A stretch of 64,000 nucleotides of DNA, taken from NCBI RefSeq assembly GCF_900107995.1, contig NZ_FNUM01000002.1, positions 208,283 through 272,282 on the forward strand. Reading direction: 5' to 3'. The translations under genes were made by a program, and so were the position numbers. Shown in pieces: positions 44,614 through 53,522 of the stretch (position 1 is the first letter of the stretch; each line of letters starts with the position of its first letter). Origin of the DNA: Alcanivorax sp. DSM 26293 (GTDB taxonomy: Bacteria; Pseudomonadota; Gammaproteobacteria; Pseudomonadales; Alcanivoracaceae). The notes beneath the pieces were generated by a model. It searched no databases. It had not been told where the DNA came from and saw only the letters and a list, made by a program, of their open reading frames with translations.

Positions 44614-44634
44614 GGATTTCAGTTGCGAGTCGCG

Positions 44635-44714
44635 AGGTTCGAGTTACGAAAGGCAAAAAACGGGTTCTATTGTGGCTTTTGCATTTCGAACCTCGAACCT
44701 CGTAACTCGAACCT
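44635..44714. repeat. Palindromic element between convergent genes
   Basis: Perfect 15-bp inverted repeat AGGTTCGAGTTACGA / TCGTAACTCGAACCT. Just inside, CGAAAGGCAAAA pairs with TTTTGCATTTCG at 11 of 12 positions. Short CGAACCT and CGAGT units recur within it. The inner part resembles the core of the REPIN-like element at 41.9 kb. It may double as a bidirectional terminator. Confidence 0.65.
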
Positions 44715-44722
44715 AGAAATGA

Positions 44723-45019
44723 TTATTTCCCGTCTTCGAATTCGCTACGGGCGGCAAGAAGGCCGGTTTTCAAACCATCCCAGGCCAGCTCCACACCGGC
44801 TTTGATGTCTTGCCAGGCATCCTCGCCGTGGGATTCCAGTTTTTCCAGTTTCGCTTCCAGCGCGTCGCGGCGTTCTTCAATGTCAGCAATTCTCTGCTTG
44901 GCTTCCGCGCGCCACTCGTCTCGCTTGTCACCCAGTCGCGCGGTCAGCCGATCCAGTTGATAATCCCAGTCTTCCAGCTTTTGGCGAATGCTGTCGGCAA
45001 AATCCTTCTTGTCTGTCAT
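44723..45019 (-). CDS. Small coiled-coil stress-type protein
   Basis: A 98-residue, almost entirely helical and highly charged protein (RIADIEERRDALEAKLEKLE) with no cysteine, signal peptide or membrane segment. Its composition resembles small sll1863-type stress response proteins, but no specific function can be assigned. It lies 17 bases downstream of the tandem universal stress protein gene on the same strand, so it is likely co-expressed with uspE and the ANR regulator. Confidence 0.7.
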   Translation of the reverse strand: MTDKKDFADSIRQKLEDWDYQLDRLTARLGDKRDEWRAEAKQRIADIEERRDALEAKLEKLESHGEDAWQDIKAGVELAWDGLKTGLLAARSEFEDGK

Positions 45020-45036
45020 CGTAAGGTTCTCCTGAA

Positions 45037-45954
45037 TCAGGCTTGCCAGGGACCCTGGAAGCCTTCGGGTTTGATCACCAGCACATCGGCGCTGGCACGG
45101 GTAATTACAGATTCCGCAGTGGCACCCAGCAATACCCGCTCCGGCAGGTTGCGGTGCACGGTGCCGACCACCAGCACATCCATGTCCTGGTCGTCACAAT
45201 ATTTGCCCAGGGTTGCTGCGACCGGGCCGGTAAGGGTCGTCATTTGATCCGGCCCAAGCCCATGGGCGGCGCCGAATTTCAGAAAGCGCTCCCGGTAGAA
45301 GCGACGCACCTCATCCATGCCACCGGCGTAATCCGGGATTGCCTCGCCCACCAGCATAATCATGCTGTCGTCCATTTCATCCAGGACATGGCAAGCGCGC
45401 AGGCTCCCACCCAGGTGGAGGGCAATCTCATTTGCCGCATCAAGCACCCGGATGGCCAGCGGGTCGTCCTGCTGCGCCTCGTTGCCCGGGTCAAGGGCAG
45501 CCAGCACCCTCGGCGATGAGGACCAGGCACGACCATGGACGCACAGCACCGGACAGGGTGCCTTGCGGATCAGCTGCCAATCCCGGGGGGTAAACAGGTG
45601 CCGGCGAAGCCCGGTTTCCGCGCTGGTGTGGACCACGACCATGCCGGGTTGCAGGGCAATAATGCTATCGCGCAGCGCCTCCATGCTGTCTTTCTGCCAG
45701 AGAATGGAAAGTTCGCCATCCTCCCGGTCCGTCAGATGGCGGATCCGTTTCTCCCAGGCGCCATGAATTTGCTGCCTGGCGGCGTTTTGCCGCTCCTGGT
45801 CGATACCGACAGCCCGAACCATGGCAGACGAATAGGCATTGACCAGCACATGCAGTGGCCGCTGACTGGCATCCGCAATTTGCTGCGCCTTGTGCAGCGC
45901 CGGTTGGGGCGCTTTCAGGTCACTATCGAGAATGGCCAGAACGGGGGCGTTCAC
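45037..45954 (-). CDS. uspE: Tandem universal stress protein (UspE-like)
   Basis: A 305-residue protein with two USP domains (about 5-140 and 150-300). The first ends in APCPVLCVHG; the second has LVVGTVHRNLPERVLLGATAESV and ADVLVIKP, the nucleotide-binding-like loop as found in UspE. UspE is linked to stress survival and, in E. coli, lies beside fnr. Here the gene overlaps the fnr/anr stop by four bases (ATGA), the same neighbourhood, which suggests oxygen-dependent expression. Confidence 0.85.
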   Translation of the reverse strand: MNAPVLAILDSDLKAPQPALHKAQQIADASQRPLHVLVNAYSSAMVRAVGIDQERQNAARQQIHGAWEKRIRHLTDREDGELSILWQKDSMEALRDSIIALQPGMVVVHTSAETGLRRHLFTPRDWQLIRKAPCPVLCVHGRAWSSSPRVLAALDPGNEAQQDDPLAIRVLDAANEIALHLGGSLRACHVLDEMDDSMIMLVGEAIPDYAGGMDEVRRFYRERFLKFGAAHGLGPDQMTTLTGPVAATLGKYCDDQDMDVLVVGTVHRNLPERVLLGATAESVITRASADVLVIKPEGFQGPWQA

Positions 45955-46664
45955 AGACTGGCCTCCAGATTTTGCCGCTCACCGCAAAGGCTGCGGCGAT
46001 CCAGGATTTCCACTTCCCGGCCTTCCACGCGCAGCCATTCGTTCTGCTGGAAACGGGTAAAAATACGGCTGACCGTTTCCACCGCCAGGCCCAGGTAGTT
46101 GGCGATGTCGTAGCGGGACATGGGCAGGCGAAAAACCCGCTCACTGAGCCCGCGCCGCTGGTGGCGCGCTGACATGGACAGTAGTAGCGATGCCACACGA
46201 TCATCCGCGTTCTTCTTGCTGAGCAGCATGTGCAGCTCACGGTCGGAGCGGATTTCGTTGCTCATCAAGCTGAAGAAATGGTGTTGCAGCGTGGGAATCC
46301 GCTGGGACAACATTTCCAGTTTGGAGAAGGGGATTTCGCACACCGTGGCCGTTTCCAGGGCCTTGGCGTTGGAAACATGGTGAGCGGTGCTGATGCCATC
46401 CATACCGAGCACTTCCCCGGGCAGATAAAACCCGGTGACTTGCTCGTCGCCTTCATCGCTGAGCACATAGGTTTTCAGCGCGCCGGAGCGGACCGCGTAG
46501 ACCGCCTGGAAATCATCCGCCGCGCGAAACAGGTGCTCGCCGCGCTTCAGGGGGCGGCCCCGGTGAATGATGCGATCCAGCTCGTCAAGCTGTGCCGGCG
46601 CCACTGCCAGGGGAAGACAGATGGGGCTCAGACTGCAATCATTGCAGGAAACATGGTGGGACAC
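45951..46664 (-). CDS. anr: FNR/ANR-type oxygen-sensing transcription regulator
   Basis: CRP/FNR-family activator of low-oxygen genes. The four [4Fe-4S] ligands are C7, C10, C16 and C109; the C16-C109 spacing (93) equals that in E. coli FNR. The cNMP-like domain and the C-terminal helix-turn-helix follow; the recognition helix has V-E-T-V-S-R, the E-x-x-S-R pattern that reads TTGAT-N4-ATCAA. GTG was chosen as start because GGAG sits seven bases before it and a predicted transcript start is near 46703. A TTG 11 codons upstream is possible. It lies beside hemN and the cco genes, which carry matching FNR boxes. Confidence 0.93.
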   Translation of the reverse strand: MSHHVSCNDCSLSPICLPLAVAPAQLDELDRIIHRGRPLKRGEHLFRAADDFQAVYAVRSGALKTYVLSDEGDEQVTGFYLPGEVLGMDGISTAHHVSNAKALETATVCEIPFSKLEMLSQRIPTLQHHFFSLMSNEIRSDRELHMLLSKKNADDRVASLLLSMSARHQRRGLSERVFRLPMSRYDIANYLGLAVETVSRIFTRFQQNEWLRVEGREVEILDRRSLCGERQNLEASL

Positions 46665-46709
46665 GGTGCGACTCCGGTTGATGGCTGCGTAGTGCAAATT
46701 TCACCTTAC

Positions 46710-46715
46710 AGTATA
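46710..46715 (-). promoter_or_regulatory. Possible -10 element of the anr gene
   Basis: TATACT on the minus strand, followed by about 46 bases to the GTG start. No good -35 lies at 16-18 bases and no FNR box was found here, so the promoter may be weak or activator dependent. Confidence 0.35.
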
Positions 46716-46744
46716 GGGCAGGGTGAACAACAAACGTACAAGGT

Positions 46745-48118
46745 TCAGATGATACGACTGAAGCGATGTCTGGCTTCGTTCTGGGTATAACGGTCAAACG
46801 GCATCACCAGTGCCCGGCTGACCAGTCGGCCCCGGTCCGTGATCACCAGACGGTGCTGATCGACCCGGACCAGCCCCTGCGCCTCGAATTCCACCCATGC
46901 CCCCAGAGCGTCCACAAAGTAGTCGGGAAAATTGATCTGCCACTGTTCGCTGAACAGCTTCATATCTACATACAGGTCGCACAGTAGTCGCATGATCAGA
47001 TCCCGTCGCATCTGGTCGTCGCGATCCAGCAGATAGCCCTGCTCAATGGGAGAATGACCCTGATCAATGGCGTCAGACCACTGACTTAATGATTTCATGT
47101 TCTGGGCATAAAGGTTGCCGATCTGACTGATCGCGCTGACCCCAAAACCCAGCAGATCCGCATCGCCATGGAGGGTGTATCCCTGGAAATTGCGATGCAG
47201 CAGGCCATTACGTTGAGCGACGGCAATTTCATCATTTTCCAGGGCAAAGTGATCCATACCGATAAACACATAACCGGCATCCTGCAGAATCCTGCCGGCC
47301 CGAACAAACATGGCCAGCTTTTCATCCGGGCTCGGCAGAGCCATGTCGGGAATCTGACGCTGAATCTTGAATCGCGCCGGCAGATGGGCGTAATTGTAGA
47401 GCGAGATACGATCCGGTCGCAGATCGGCAATTTGCTCCAGGGTCCTGGCCAGACTGGACTCTGACTGCCAGGGCAGACCGTAAATAAGATCGGTATTGAT
47501 GGATTTGAAGCCGAAGTCCCGTGCCCATTCCATGGTCTGGCGAATAATTTCATAGGGCTGGACGCGATTGACGGCCTGCTGCACGCGAAGATCCAGATCC
47601 TGGACACCCAGACTGATGCGATTGAAACCCAGACCACGCAGCAGGCCCAGGCGCGCCTGATCCACGGTTCGTGGATCAATCTCGATGGCATAGTCACCAC
47701 GGTCGTCTTCGCGCAGGGTGAAGTGCCGGGCCATGTAATAGACCAGTTCGGTGATCTGGGCATCGCTCAGAAACGTGGGAGTGCCACCGCCCCAGTGGAT
47801 CTGGGTCACCGGACGCTGGCTATCCACCCGGGCAGCGCGACGGCCGATTTCCTGCTTCAGCCGGCTCAGGTATTCCCCCGCCCGGCCGCGATTGGCGGTG
47901 ACGATACGGTTGCAGGCGCAGTAGTAACAGACCGTGCTGCAAAAGGGCACATGCACATACAGGGAAAGAGGGCGACGGGCAGTATTTCCGGCGGCAATGG
48001 CCCGGGAGCACTCTTCCTCACTGATCTCTTCATGGAATTGCGGCGCAGGGGGATAAGAGGTGTAACGCGGTCCCGGACCGCCATACTGGCTGATCAATGC
48101 TTTGTCCCAGGTGGCCAC
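46745..48118 (-). CDS. hemN: Oxygen-independent coproporphyrinogen III oxidase HemN
   Basis: Radical-SAM enzyme that decarboxylates coproporphyrinogen III to protoporphyrinogen IX without oxygen. At 457 residues it equals E. coli HemN in length. The cluster motif is C60-S-T-V-C64-Y-Y-C67-A-C69, preceded by YVHVPF. HWGGGTPTFL and the SAM-binding EIDPRTVD segments follow. An FNR box and CATAAT lie upstream, so it should be ANR-activated. It supplies heme to the cbb3 oxidase encoded by the neighbouring genes. Confidence 0.97.
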   Translation of the reverse strand: MATWDKALISQYGGPGPRYTSYPPAPQFHEEISEEECSRAIAAGNTARRPLSLYVHVPFCSTVCYYCACNRIVTANRGRAGEYLSRLKQEIGRRAARVDSQRPVTQIHWGGGTPTFLSDAQITELVYYMARHFTLREDDRGDYAIEIDPRTVDQARLGLLRGLGFNRISLGVQDLDLRVQQAVNRVQPYEIIRQTMEWARDFGFKSINTDLIYGLPWQSESSLARTLEQIADLRPDRISLYNYAHLPARFKIQRQIPDMALPSPDEKLAMFVRAGRILQDAGYVFIGMDHFALENDEIAVAQRNGLLHRNFQGYTLHGDADLLGFGVSAISQIGNLYAQNMKSLSQWSDAIDQGHSPIEQGYLLDRDDQMRRDLIMRLLCDLYVDMKLFSEQWQINFPDYFVDALGAWVEFEAQGLVRVDQHRLVITDRGRLVSRALVMPFDRYTQNEARHRFSRII

Positions 48119-48147
48119 ACTCTCTCTCCTGTTGAGTGGTTTTGCCC

Positions 48148-48188
48148 ATTATGGCCAGCTGTCAGGGCCCAATGTTGACCTGGATCAA
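48148..48188 (-). promoter_or_regulatory. FNR/ANR box and -10 of hemN
   Basis: TTGACCTGGATCAA (48175-48188) matches TTGAT-N4-ATCAA at nine of ten positions. CATAAT on the minus strand (48153 to 48148) places the transcript start near 48141, about 40.5 bases from the box centre. This is the class II activation spacing. The box overlaps the last codons of the upstream safE-like gene. Confidence 0.8.
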
Positions 48189-48967
48189 GGGTCGGAATGA
48201 TGGTGCTGATGGTGGTGAGACATATCGGAGGCGGGCCCTGTGGCACCATGATGGCCAGCGTGACCGCCCTGACCCATGGACCAGGCCTGCCAGAAGAACA
48301 CCAGGGCCAGCATCAGAGTCAGGCACGCCGCTACCTTGGGCCATGGCCCGGAACGAAAGCGCTGCAGCTGGGAGGCGATAACGCCAGTGGTGGCCACCGG
48401 CACCACGGTGACGATGCCAAAGCAGAGCATGACAAGGGCGCCTGACAACGCGCTGCCAGAGGTGATGGACAACGCCAGCGCCGTGTACACCAGCCCGCAG
48501 GGCAGCAGCCCCCATAGCCCGCCTAGTGCCAGGGCTTTTATCGGGTGATCCACGGGCAGCAGACGACGGGTCAGCGGCTGCAGGCGACGCCATAATCCGG
48601 CACCGACACCCTCCAGTTTCTTCAGCAACACGCCGCGCCCTAACAGATACCCGCTGAGCAGCAGCATCAGGATCCCGGACAGGGCCAGACCCACCGCCAT
48701 GGAGGGCCCGGGCAGCCAGTCCAGCAGGGTCTTGCCCAGCGTTCCTGCCAGGCTGCCGAGCAGAACATAGGTGGATACCCGGCCGGTGCCGAACAGTAAC
48801 TGCCAGCCCCAGAGGGCTTTGCCCCGTCGTTGTGGCTCCGGAATCGAGAAAGTCAGGGCACTGCTAATGCCGCCACACATGCCGATGCAGTGAACACTGC
48901 CGGCACTGGCCAACAGCATGGCACTGGCCAGCAATGCCAGCAGGGACTGCGAGGCTTCCGGCATCAT
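48185..48967 (-). CDS. SafE/TauE-like (UreH-domain) membrane protein of the cco cluster
   Basis: A polytopic membrane protein of about 260 residues with six or so hydrophobic segments, of the COG2836 type often encoded behind ccoS. It has GSVHCIGMCGG near the start and GLLPCGLVYTAL in the middle, paired Cys motifs in helices that suggest metal (probably copper) handling. The C-terminus is strikingly His-rich (M-S-H-H-H-Q-H-H-H). Its ATG overlaps the ccoS stop. A role in copper supply to cbb3 oxidase is inference. Confidence 0.8.
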   Translation of the reverse strand: MMPEASQSLLALLASAMLLASAGSVHCIGMCGGISSALTFSIPEPQRRGKALWGWQLLFGTGRVSTYVLLGSLAGTLGKTLLDWLPGPSMAVGLALSGILMLLLSGYLLGRGVLLKKLEGVGAGLWRRLQPLTRRLLPVDHPIKALALGGLWGLLPCGLVYTALALSITSGSALSGALVMLCFGIVTVVPVATTGVIASQLQRFRSGPWPKVAACLTLMLALVFFWQAWSMGQGGHAGHHGATGPASDMSHHHQHHHSDP

Positions 48968-49188
48968 CACTCCCCGTCGCCCCTTTCATTCCTTTCGTCC
49001 CTGTCAGCCGCCGTGTCATCACGTGTCCCCGGGACGCTTTTGCGCTGCTCCCGGTCTTCGAACACCACGCGCCAGGAGGCATTCTCCAGGTCATCAAACT
49101 GATCCTTGCGCAGGGCCCAGAAGAGCGCCCAGATAGCTCCGCCCAGAAACAGCAAGGCCAGAGGTATCAACAGGAGGACAATTTCCAT
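48967..49188 (-). CDS. ccoS: cbb3-type oxidase assembly protein CcoS
   Basis: A 73-residue single-helix membrane protein (MEIVLLLIPLALLFLGGAIW) with the family motif F-W-A-L-R-K-D-Q-F-D-D-L-E and a charged tail. CcoS is needed for cofactor insertion into cbb3 oxidase. It overlaps ccoI by 22 bases and the SafE-like gene at its stop. Confidence 0.93.
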   Translation of the reverse strand: MEIVLLLIPLALLFLGGAIWALFWALRKDQFDDLENASWRVVFEDREQRKSVPGTRDDTAADRDERNERGDGE

Positions 49189-51539
49189 CGGCTAACCCGT
49201 GTTGCGTTGAGGGTGACCAGTAGCGAGCTGGCAGACATGCCCAGGGCTGCTGCCCAGGGCGGAATCCAGCCGGCGACAGCAAAGGGAACCGCCAGCAGAT
49301 TGTAGAGCAGGGCCCAGGTCAGGTTCTGCCGAACGATACGTCGGCAACAGCGGGCCAGCGCGGGCAGGGCAGGAATGGCATGCAGGTTATCCTGAAGCAG
49401 ATACAGGCCTGCCGCCCGCTGGGCCAGGCTGGTGGCGTTGGCAGTGGCCACCGACACGTCTGCAGCGAGCATGGCCTGGGCATCGTTGATGCCGTCACCG
49501 ACCATCATCTGGGGCCTGTCGGCTTGCAGTTCCGTGAGCCAGCGGGTCTTGTCCGCGGGTTGCATGCCGGCATGCCACTGCTCCAGCGACAATGCCCGAG
49601 CTACCGGCTCGGCGGCAGCCGCGGTATCGCCGGTTGCCATGCGTACCTGCAGACCCTGAGCCCGGAGTGCCCGGGTAACCGCCACGCTTTCCTGGCGAAG
49701 ACTGTCCTGTAGCCATAGATACAACTGCACTGTGTGGTCACAGGTGAGTTGCAGGCAGGTGGTGCCCGGGCGCGCCTGCTCTGGCGCACCACTGATACGC
49801 CATTGCTGTCCGTGACGCACACCACTGATACCGTTGCCGTCCGGCTGGACAGCGGTGACCTGGGGATCCCGCTCCATGTCACGGAAAGCCTGTGCCAGCG
49901 GATGCGGGTTATTCCATTCCAGGGCGGCGACAATGGCAAGCAGCTCGGCCTCCGAAACGCTGCCGAGTGTTTGGCTCTCTACCAAGGAAAAGGCGCCCTT
50001 GGTCAGGGTGCCGGTCTTGTCGAACAGCACGCCGCCAATCTGTGGCAGTCGCAACAGCTGGCGAGGGGATGCCACCAGCACGCCTTCGCGCAAGGCGGTC
50101 CCCAAAGTGGCCGAGAGCGTCAGTGGCACCGCCAGGGCCAGGGCGCAGGGGCAGGTAATCACCAGTACCGCCAGGGTATGATCAAAGGCCTCGCCAGGCC
50201 CGGCGGGCCAATGCCACACCAGGGTAAAGGTGGCCAGGAACAACACGGCAGCGGTAAAGAGCGGGGCAATACGATGCCAGTCGCGGACCACGTCCAGACG
50301 CTCGCGGCTGGCCAACTCCACCTGCTCGGCGATACGGGCAATCTGACTGTGATCAGCAGCGCACTCGGCCTCCAGAGTGATTGCCCCCTCTTGCAGGCGC
50401 GCGCCGGCCACCAGCCGGGCATCATGGCCCCGATTCACGGGTAGGGACTCCCCGGTGAGTGCCGCTTCATCGAAACTGCCCTGGCCATCGACAATGCGCC
50501 CATCCACCGGAATCACATCCCCCTGTATCAGCAACAACCGGTCACCGGCCCTCACCTGACGCAGGCTGACCCACTCTGGCTGATCCCCACGCAGTCGCCG
50601 AACCGCCCGGGGCAGGGTATCGCCAAGCCGAGCATACCCGGCATGGATCGCCTGGCGCTGCCGGTGCTCCAGCCAGCGGCTGATCAACAGAAAGAAAACG
50701 AACATGGCAGCGGAGTCGAAGTAAACATGGCTACCACCGGCGAACATGGCAACCAGGCTGCCGCCCCAGGCCAGAAACAGGGCCAACGCGATGGGGGTAT
50801 CCATGGTCAGGTTGAGATTGCGCAGTCCTCGCCAGGCGCCCTGAAAGAAAGGCCAGCCGGCGTAAAACACCACCGGCGTTGCGACAAGGAAACTGGCCAG
50901 CCGGAAGACCCACTCATAAATCGCATCGGAGCCATCAAACACGCCGATATACAGGGCCATGGAATACATCATGGCCTGCATGGCGCCCAGACCCGCCAGT
51001 ATCAGCCGGCCCAGGAGCCGTTTGTGCTCCCGCCGGTTGGCGGCACTGGCAGCGGGGTCGCCGGGCAGGCTCACGCCATAACCCAACTGTTGGATTCGAC
51101 GGGCGGTTTCACGGGCCTCGGGAGTGCCCTGATAGTCCACGGTCAGTGTCATGCCCGCCAGATTGACGCTGGCGCGCTTCACACCCGGTTGTGCGGAAAG
51201 GGTTTTTTCGATCAGCCAGCTGCAGGCGGCACAGGTGAGCCCGCTAAGCTGCAGTCGCAGACGCTGGCCATCCGGTAGCGGGGTACAGTGTGGCGCGAGC
51301 AGATCGGCAATGTCGAACAGGGCCAGATCCAGTTCAGCACGGCGAGCATCCGGCGCCGGAGCATCGTCCTGGCGGATTCGGTAGTAATCATCCAGGCCCA
51401 TGCCATAAATGGTTTCAATGGCGGCCGCACAGCCCGGGCAGCAGGCATCGCGCTTTCCTTCCGGGGTGCGCGCAATGAAGGCGCCAGAAGGGGCAGGTTG
51501 CCCGCAGTGCCAGCAGGGTGGGGCGAGTCGCTGGTTCAT
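49167..51539 (-). CDS. ccoI: Copper-exporting P1B-ATPase CcoI (FixI)
   Basis: Heavy-metal P-type ATPase (790 residues) that moves copper to the periplasm for the CuB site of cbb3 oxidase. N-terminal cysteine pairs (C9/C12 and CCPGC 33-37) precede an HMA domain with C103-A-A-C106. Eight membrane helices carry the CPC metal site (463-465). The actuator loop has LTGESLPV, and the phosphorylated Asp is D507 in DKTGT. GDGIND completes the P-domain. It overlaps both neighbours, ccoH and ccoS. Confidence 0.96.
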   Translation of the reverse strand: MNQRLAPPCWHCGQPAPSGAFIARTPEGKRDACCPGCAAAIETIYGMGLDDYYRIRQDDAPAPDARRAELDLALFDIADLLAPHCTPLPDGQRLRLQLSGLTCAACSWLIEKTLSAQPGVKRASVNLAGMTLTVDYQGTPEARETARRIQQLGYGVSLPGDPAASAANRREHKRLLGRLILAGLGAMQAMMYSMALYIGVFDGSDAIYEWVFRLASFLVATPVVFYAGWPFFQGAWRGLRNLNLTMDTPIALALFLAWGGSLVAMFAGGSHVYFDSAAMFVFFLLISRWLEHRQRQAIHAGYARLGDTLPRAVRRLRGDQPEWVSLRQVRAGDRLLLIQGDVIPVDGRIVDGQGSFDEAALTGESLPVNRGHDARLVAGARLQEGAITLEAECAADHSQIARIAEQVELASRERLDVVRDWHRIAPLFTAAVLFLATFTLVWHWPAGPGEAFDHTLAVLVITCPCALALAVPLTLSATLGTALREGVLVASPRQLLRLPQIGGVLFDKTGTLTKGAFSLVESQTLGSVSEAELLAIVAALEWNNPHPLAQAFRDMERDPQVTAVQPDGNGISGVRHGQQWRISGAPEQARPGTTCLQLTCDHTVQLYLWLQDSLRQESVAVTRALRAQGLQVRMATGDTAAAAEPVARALSLEQWHAGMQPADKTRWLTELQADRPQMMVGDGINDAQAMLAADVSVATANATSLAQRAAGLYLLQDNLHAIPALPALARCCRRIVRQNLTWALLYNLLAVPFAVAGWIPPWAAALGMSASSLLVTLNATRVSRWKLSSC

Positions 51540-52054
51540 GGTGTCGTAACGTGACCCAGACTCACGGTGCCGTCTTCAATGGTGCCGTTCTGGTACAAAC
51601 GCCAGTGGCCCTCCGGCGTGGATGCGGTAGCGATGAAACGCCCGGACGCAGGCAGGACACCATCGCCCCGAAATACTCCGCTGCCCTGATGATGCAGCGT
51701 CAGCAAGACATCCTTTTCCTTGAGGGTAGGGTGACGAAGTGCCACCTTGATCATCGCCGGCGCCGGGATGCCGGCGTCGCTGGTCAACCTGGCCTGCACC
51801 CCTGCACCCACCTGGGACAGTACCAGGCCAATGCCCAGGCGCGCGGCAATCTGTTCCTGCTCCATGGAGCGGTTGATGCCGCGGCCTTCCTTGTACCACT
51901 CGTCCACCACGGGAGCGTCTGCATTGATCACAGCGATATACAGGGTGGTCAGGCCGGCAACCACCGAGCTGGCGGGCAGCAGAATGGCCAGCCATAACAG
52001 CGGATACCGGTACCAGGGGCGATCATCCACGGGGGGTGATGAAACGTGATTCAT
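51536..52054 (-). CDS. ccoH: CcoH/FixH family assembly protein
   Basis: A 172-residue protein with one N-terminal membrane helix (YPLLWLAILLPASSVVAGLTTLYIA) followed by a periplasmic domain, as in FixH/CcoH. V-D-E-W-Y-K-E-G-R-G-I-N is a family signature. It is required for stable cbb3 assembly. It overlaps ccoG by 32 bases and ccoI by four. Confidence 0.9.
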   Translation of the reverse strand: MNHVSSPPVDDRPWYRYPLLWLAILLPASSVVAGLTTLYIAVINADAPVVDEWYKEGRGINRSMEQEQIAARLGIGLVLSQVGAGVQARLTSDAGIPAPAMIKVALRHPTLKEKDVLLTLHHQGSGVFRGDGVLPASGRFIATASTPEGHWRLYQNGTIEDGTVSLGHVTTP

Positions 52055-53441
52055 GCTGCTTCTCCAGGTCCGGGTCGTCCAGTGACCTTACTGAAAACCA
52101 GATGGTGGATGAGGGCATCTCCACCTCATAGGGGTCGTAACTGACGGTGACCGGCAAGGATAAATGCTGGCCGGGCTGAATGGTAAATTCGGTACGGTTC
52201 TCCATGCGCAGCCCCTCAGGGCCTTCCAGAGTCAATGTGTAGCGGTGGGCATCCTGACCCTTGTTGAGAATTTCCAGTCGATAGACATTTTCCACGCGCC
52301 CACTGCTGGCAACCCGGAACAGCTGATTACGATCGCGCAATACATCGACCTGCAGGGGCACCCGATTATAGAGAGTGACCATGAACAGGGTGGCCATGGC
52401 CAACAACACCATCCCATAGCCGACCAGACGCGGACGAATGACCCGGGATTCCTTGCCCTCCAGGGCATTCTCGGTGGTATAGCGGATTAACCCCCGGGGC
52501 TTGTCGATATGGTCCATCACATCGTCGCAGGCGTCGATGCAGGCCGCGCAGGTAATGCATTCATATTGAAGACCATCGCGAATATCAATGCCGGTAGGGC
52601 AAACCTGGACACACAGCCCGCAGTCTATGCAGTCGCCTTTTTCTACTTCCTGTGTGCCCTGTTGCCGCTTTTTGCTGCCTCTGCCACGGGGTTCGCCCCG
52701 GGCTTCATCATAGGAAACGATGAGGGTTTCGCGATCGAACATGACGCTCTGGAAACGGGCATAGGGACACATGTACAGACACACCTGTTCGCGCATGAAC
52801 CCGGCATTCATATAGGTGGCGACGGTAAAAAAAGCCACCCAGAACAGCTCCCAGCCTCCCCAGCTGAAGCTGAAGATGCGCACGGTGAGATCCGTGATGG
52901 GGGAGAAGTAACCGACAAAAGTGAGACCGGTAAGAAATGCCAGGGCCAGCCACATGACATGCTTGCTGCCACGGCGCAGCACTTTGCTCAGGGTCCAGGG
53001 AGCCTCATCCATCTTGATGCGGCTGTGCCGGTCACCTTCAAATAACTGCTCAATCCATTGAAAAAAGCGAGTCCAGGTCGTCTGCGGACACACATAGCCG
53101 CAATAGACACGTCCGGCCAGAACCGTGAAGAAGAACAGGGCAAAAGCGGCAATGATCAAGGTCCAGGAAAGGAACAGGAAATCCTGCGGCCACAGCGTCA
53201 GACCGAAAATATGGAACTGCCGGTTGGGCAGGTCGAACAGCACCGCCTGCTGCCCGTCCCAGCGAACCCAGGGCAGAGCCAGGTAGAGCCCCATGGTGCT
53301 GAGGATGGTGAAATCCCGAATACGCTGGAAACGACCGCTGATGGATTTGACCTGTATCCGTTTGCGTTTGGCATAGAGACTGATGGGCCCCTGCGCTTCC
53401 GGGCTGTCATCAACGGTTTTGATGCGGTCGCGTTCACTCAT
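52023..53441 (-). CDS. ccoG: Cytochrome c oxidase accessory protein CcoG (FixG/RdxA)
   Basis: Membrane iron-sulfur protein (472 residues), shown in related bacteria to reduce copper for cbb3 biogenesis. It has about five membrane helices, a GRVYCGYVCPQT motif, two [4Fe-4S] motifs (CIDCGLCVQVCP and CITCAACIDAC) and a C-terminal periplasmic Ig-like domain. It starts after an 81-base gap behind ccoP that holds a strong hairpin. Confidence 0.95.
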   Translation of the reverse strand: MSERDRIKTVDDSPEAQGPISLYAKRKRIQVKSISGRFQRIRDFTILSTMGLYLALPWVRWDGQQAVLFDLPNRQFHIFGLTLWPQDFLFLSWTLIIAAFALFFFTVLAGRVYCGYVCPQTTWTRFFQWIEQLFEGDRHSRIKMDEAPWTLSKVLRRGSKHVMWLALAFLTGLTFVGYFSPITDLTVRIFSFSWGGWELFWVAFFTVATYMNAGFMREQVCLYMCPYARFQSVMFDRETLIVSYDEARGEPRGRGSKKRQQGTQEVEKGDCIDCGLCVQVCPTGIDIRDGLQYECITCAACIDACDDVMDHIDKPRGLIRYTTENALEGKESRVIRPRLVGYGMVLLAMATLFMVTLYNRVPLQVDVLRDRNQLFRVASSGRVENVYRLEILNKGQDAHRYTLTLEGPEGLRMENRTEFTIQPGQHLSLPVTVSYDPYEVEMPSSTIWFSVRSLDDPDLEKQHESRFITPRG

Positions 53442-53484
53442 TACGCACCTCTAAGGGGGCTGGCGTGATCCACCGACTGGCCCT

Positions 53485-53510
53485 GTCGGCGGCCCCTGTG
53501 GGGCCGCGAC
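53485..53510 (-). other. Strong hairpin between ccoP and ccoG
   Basis: GCGGCCCC-TGT-GGGGCCGC with flanking GTCG/CGAC gives an almost perfect stem. There is no T run, so it is more likely an mRNA-stability or processing element separating ccoNOQP from ccoGHIS than a full terminator. Confidence 0.55.
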
Positions 53511-53522
53511 AATGGCCTGTCG

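Noticed and set aside
46665-46697. TTG start for the FNR/ANR gene, 11 codons upstream of the GTG
   Set aside because: It has no ribosome-binding site and would leave almost no leader after the predicted -10. The GTG has GGAG at seven bases.
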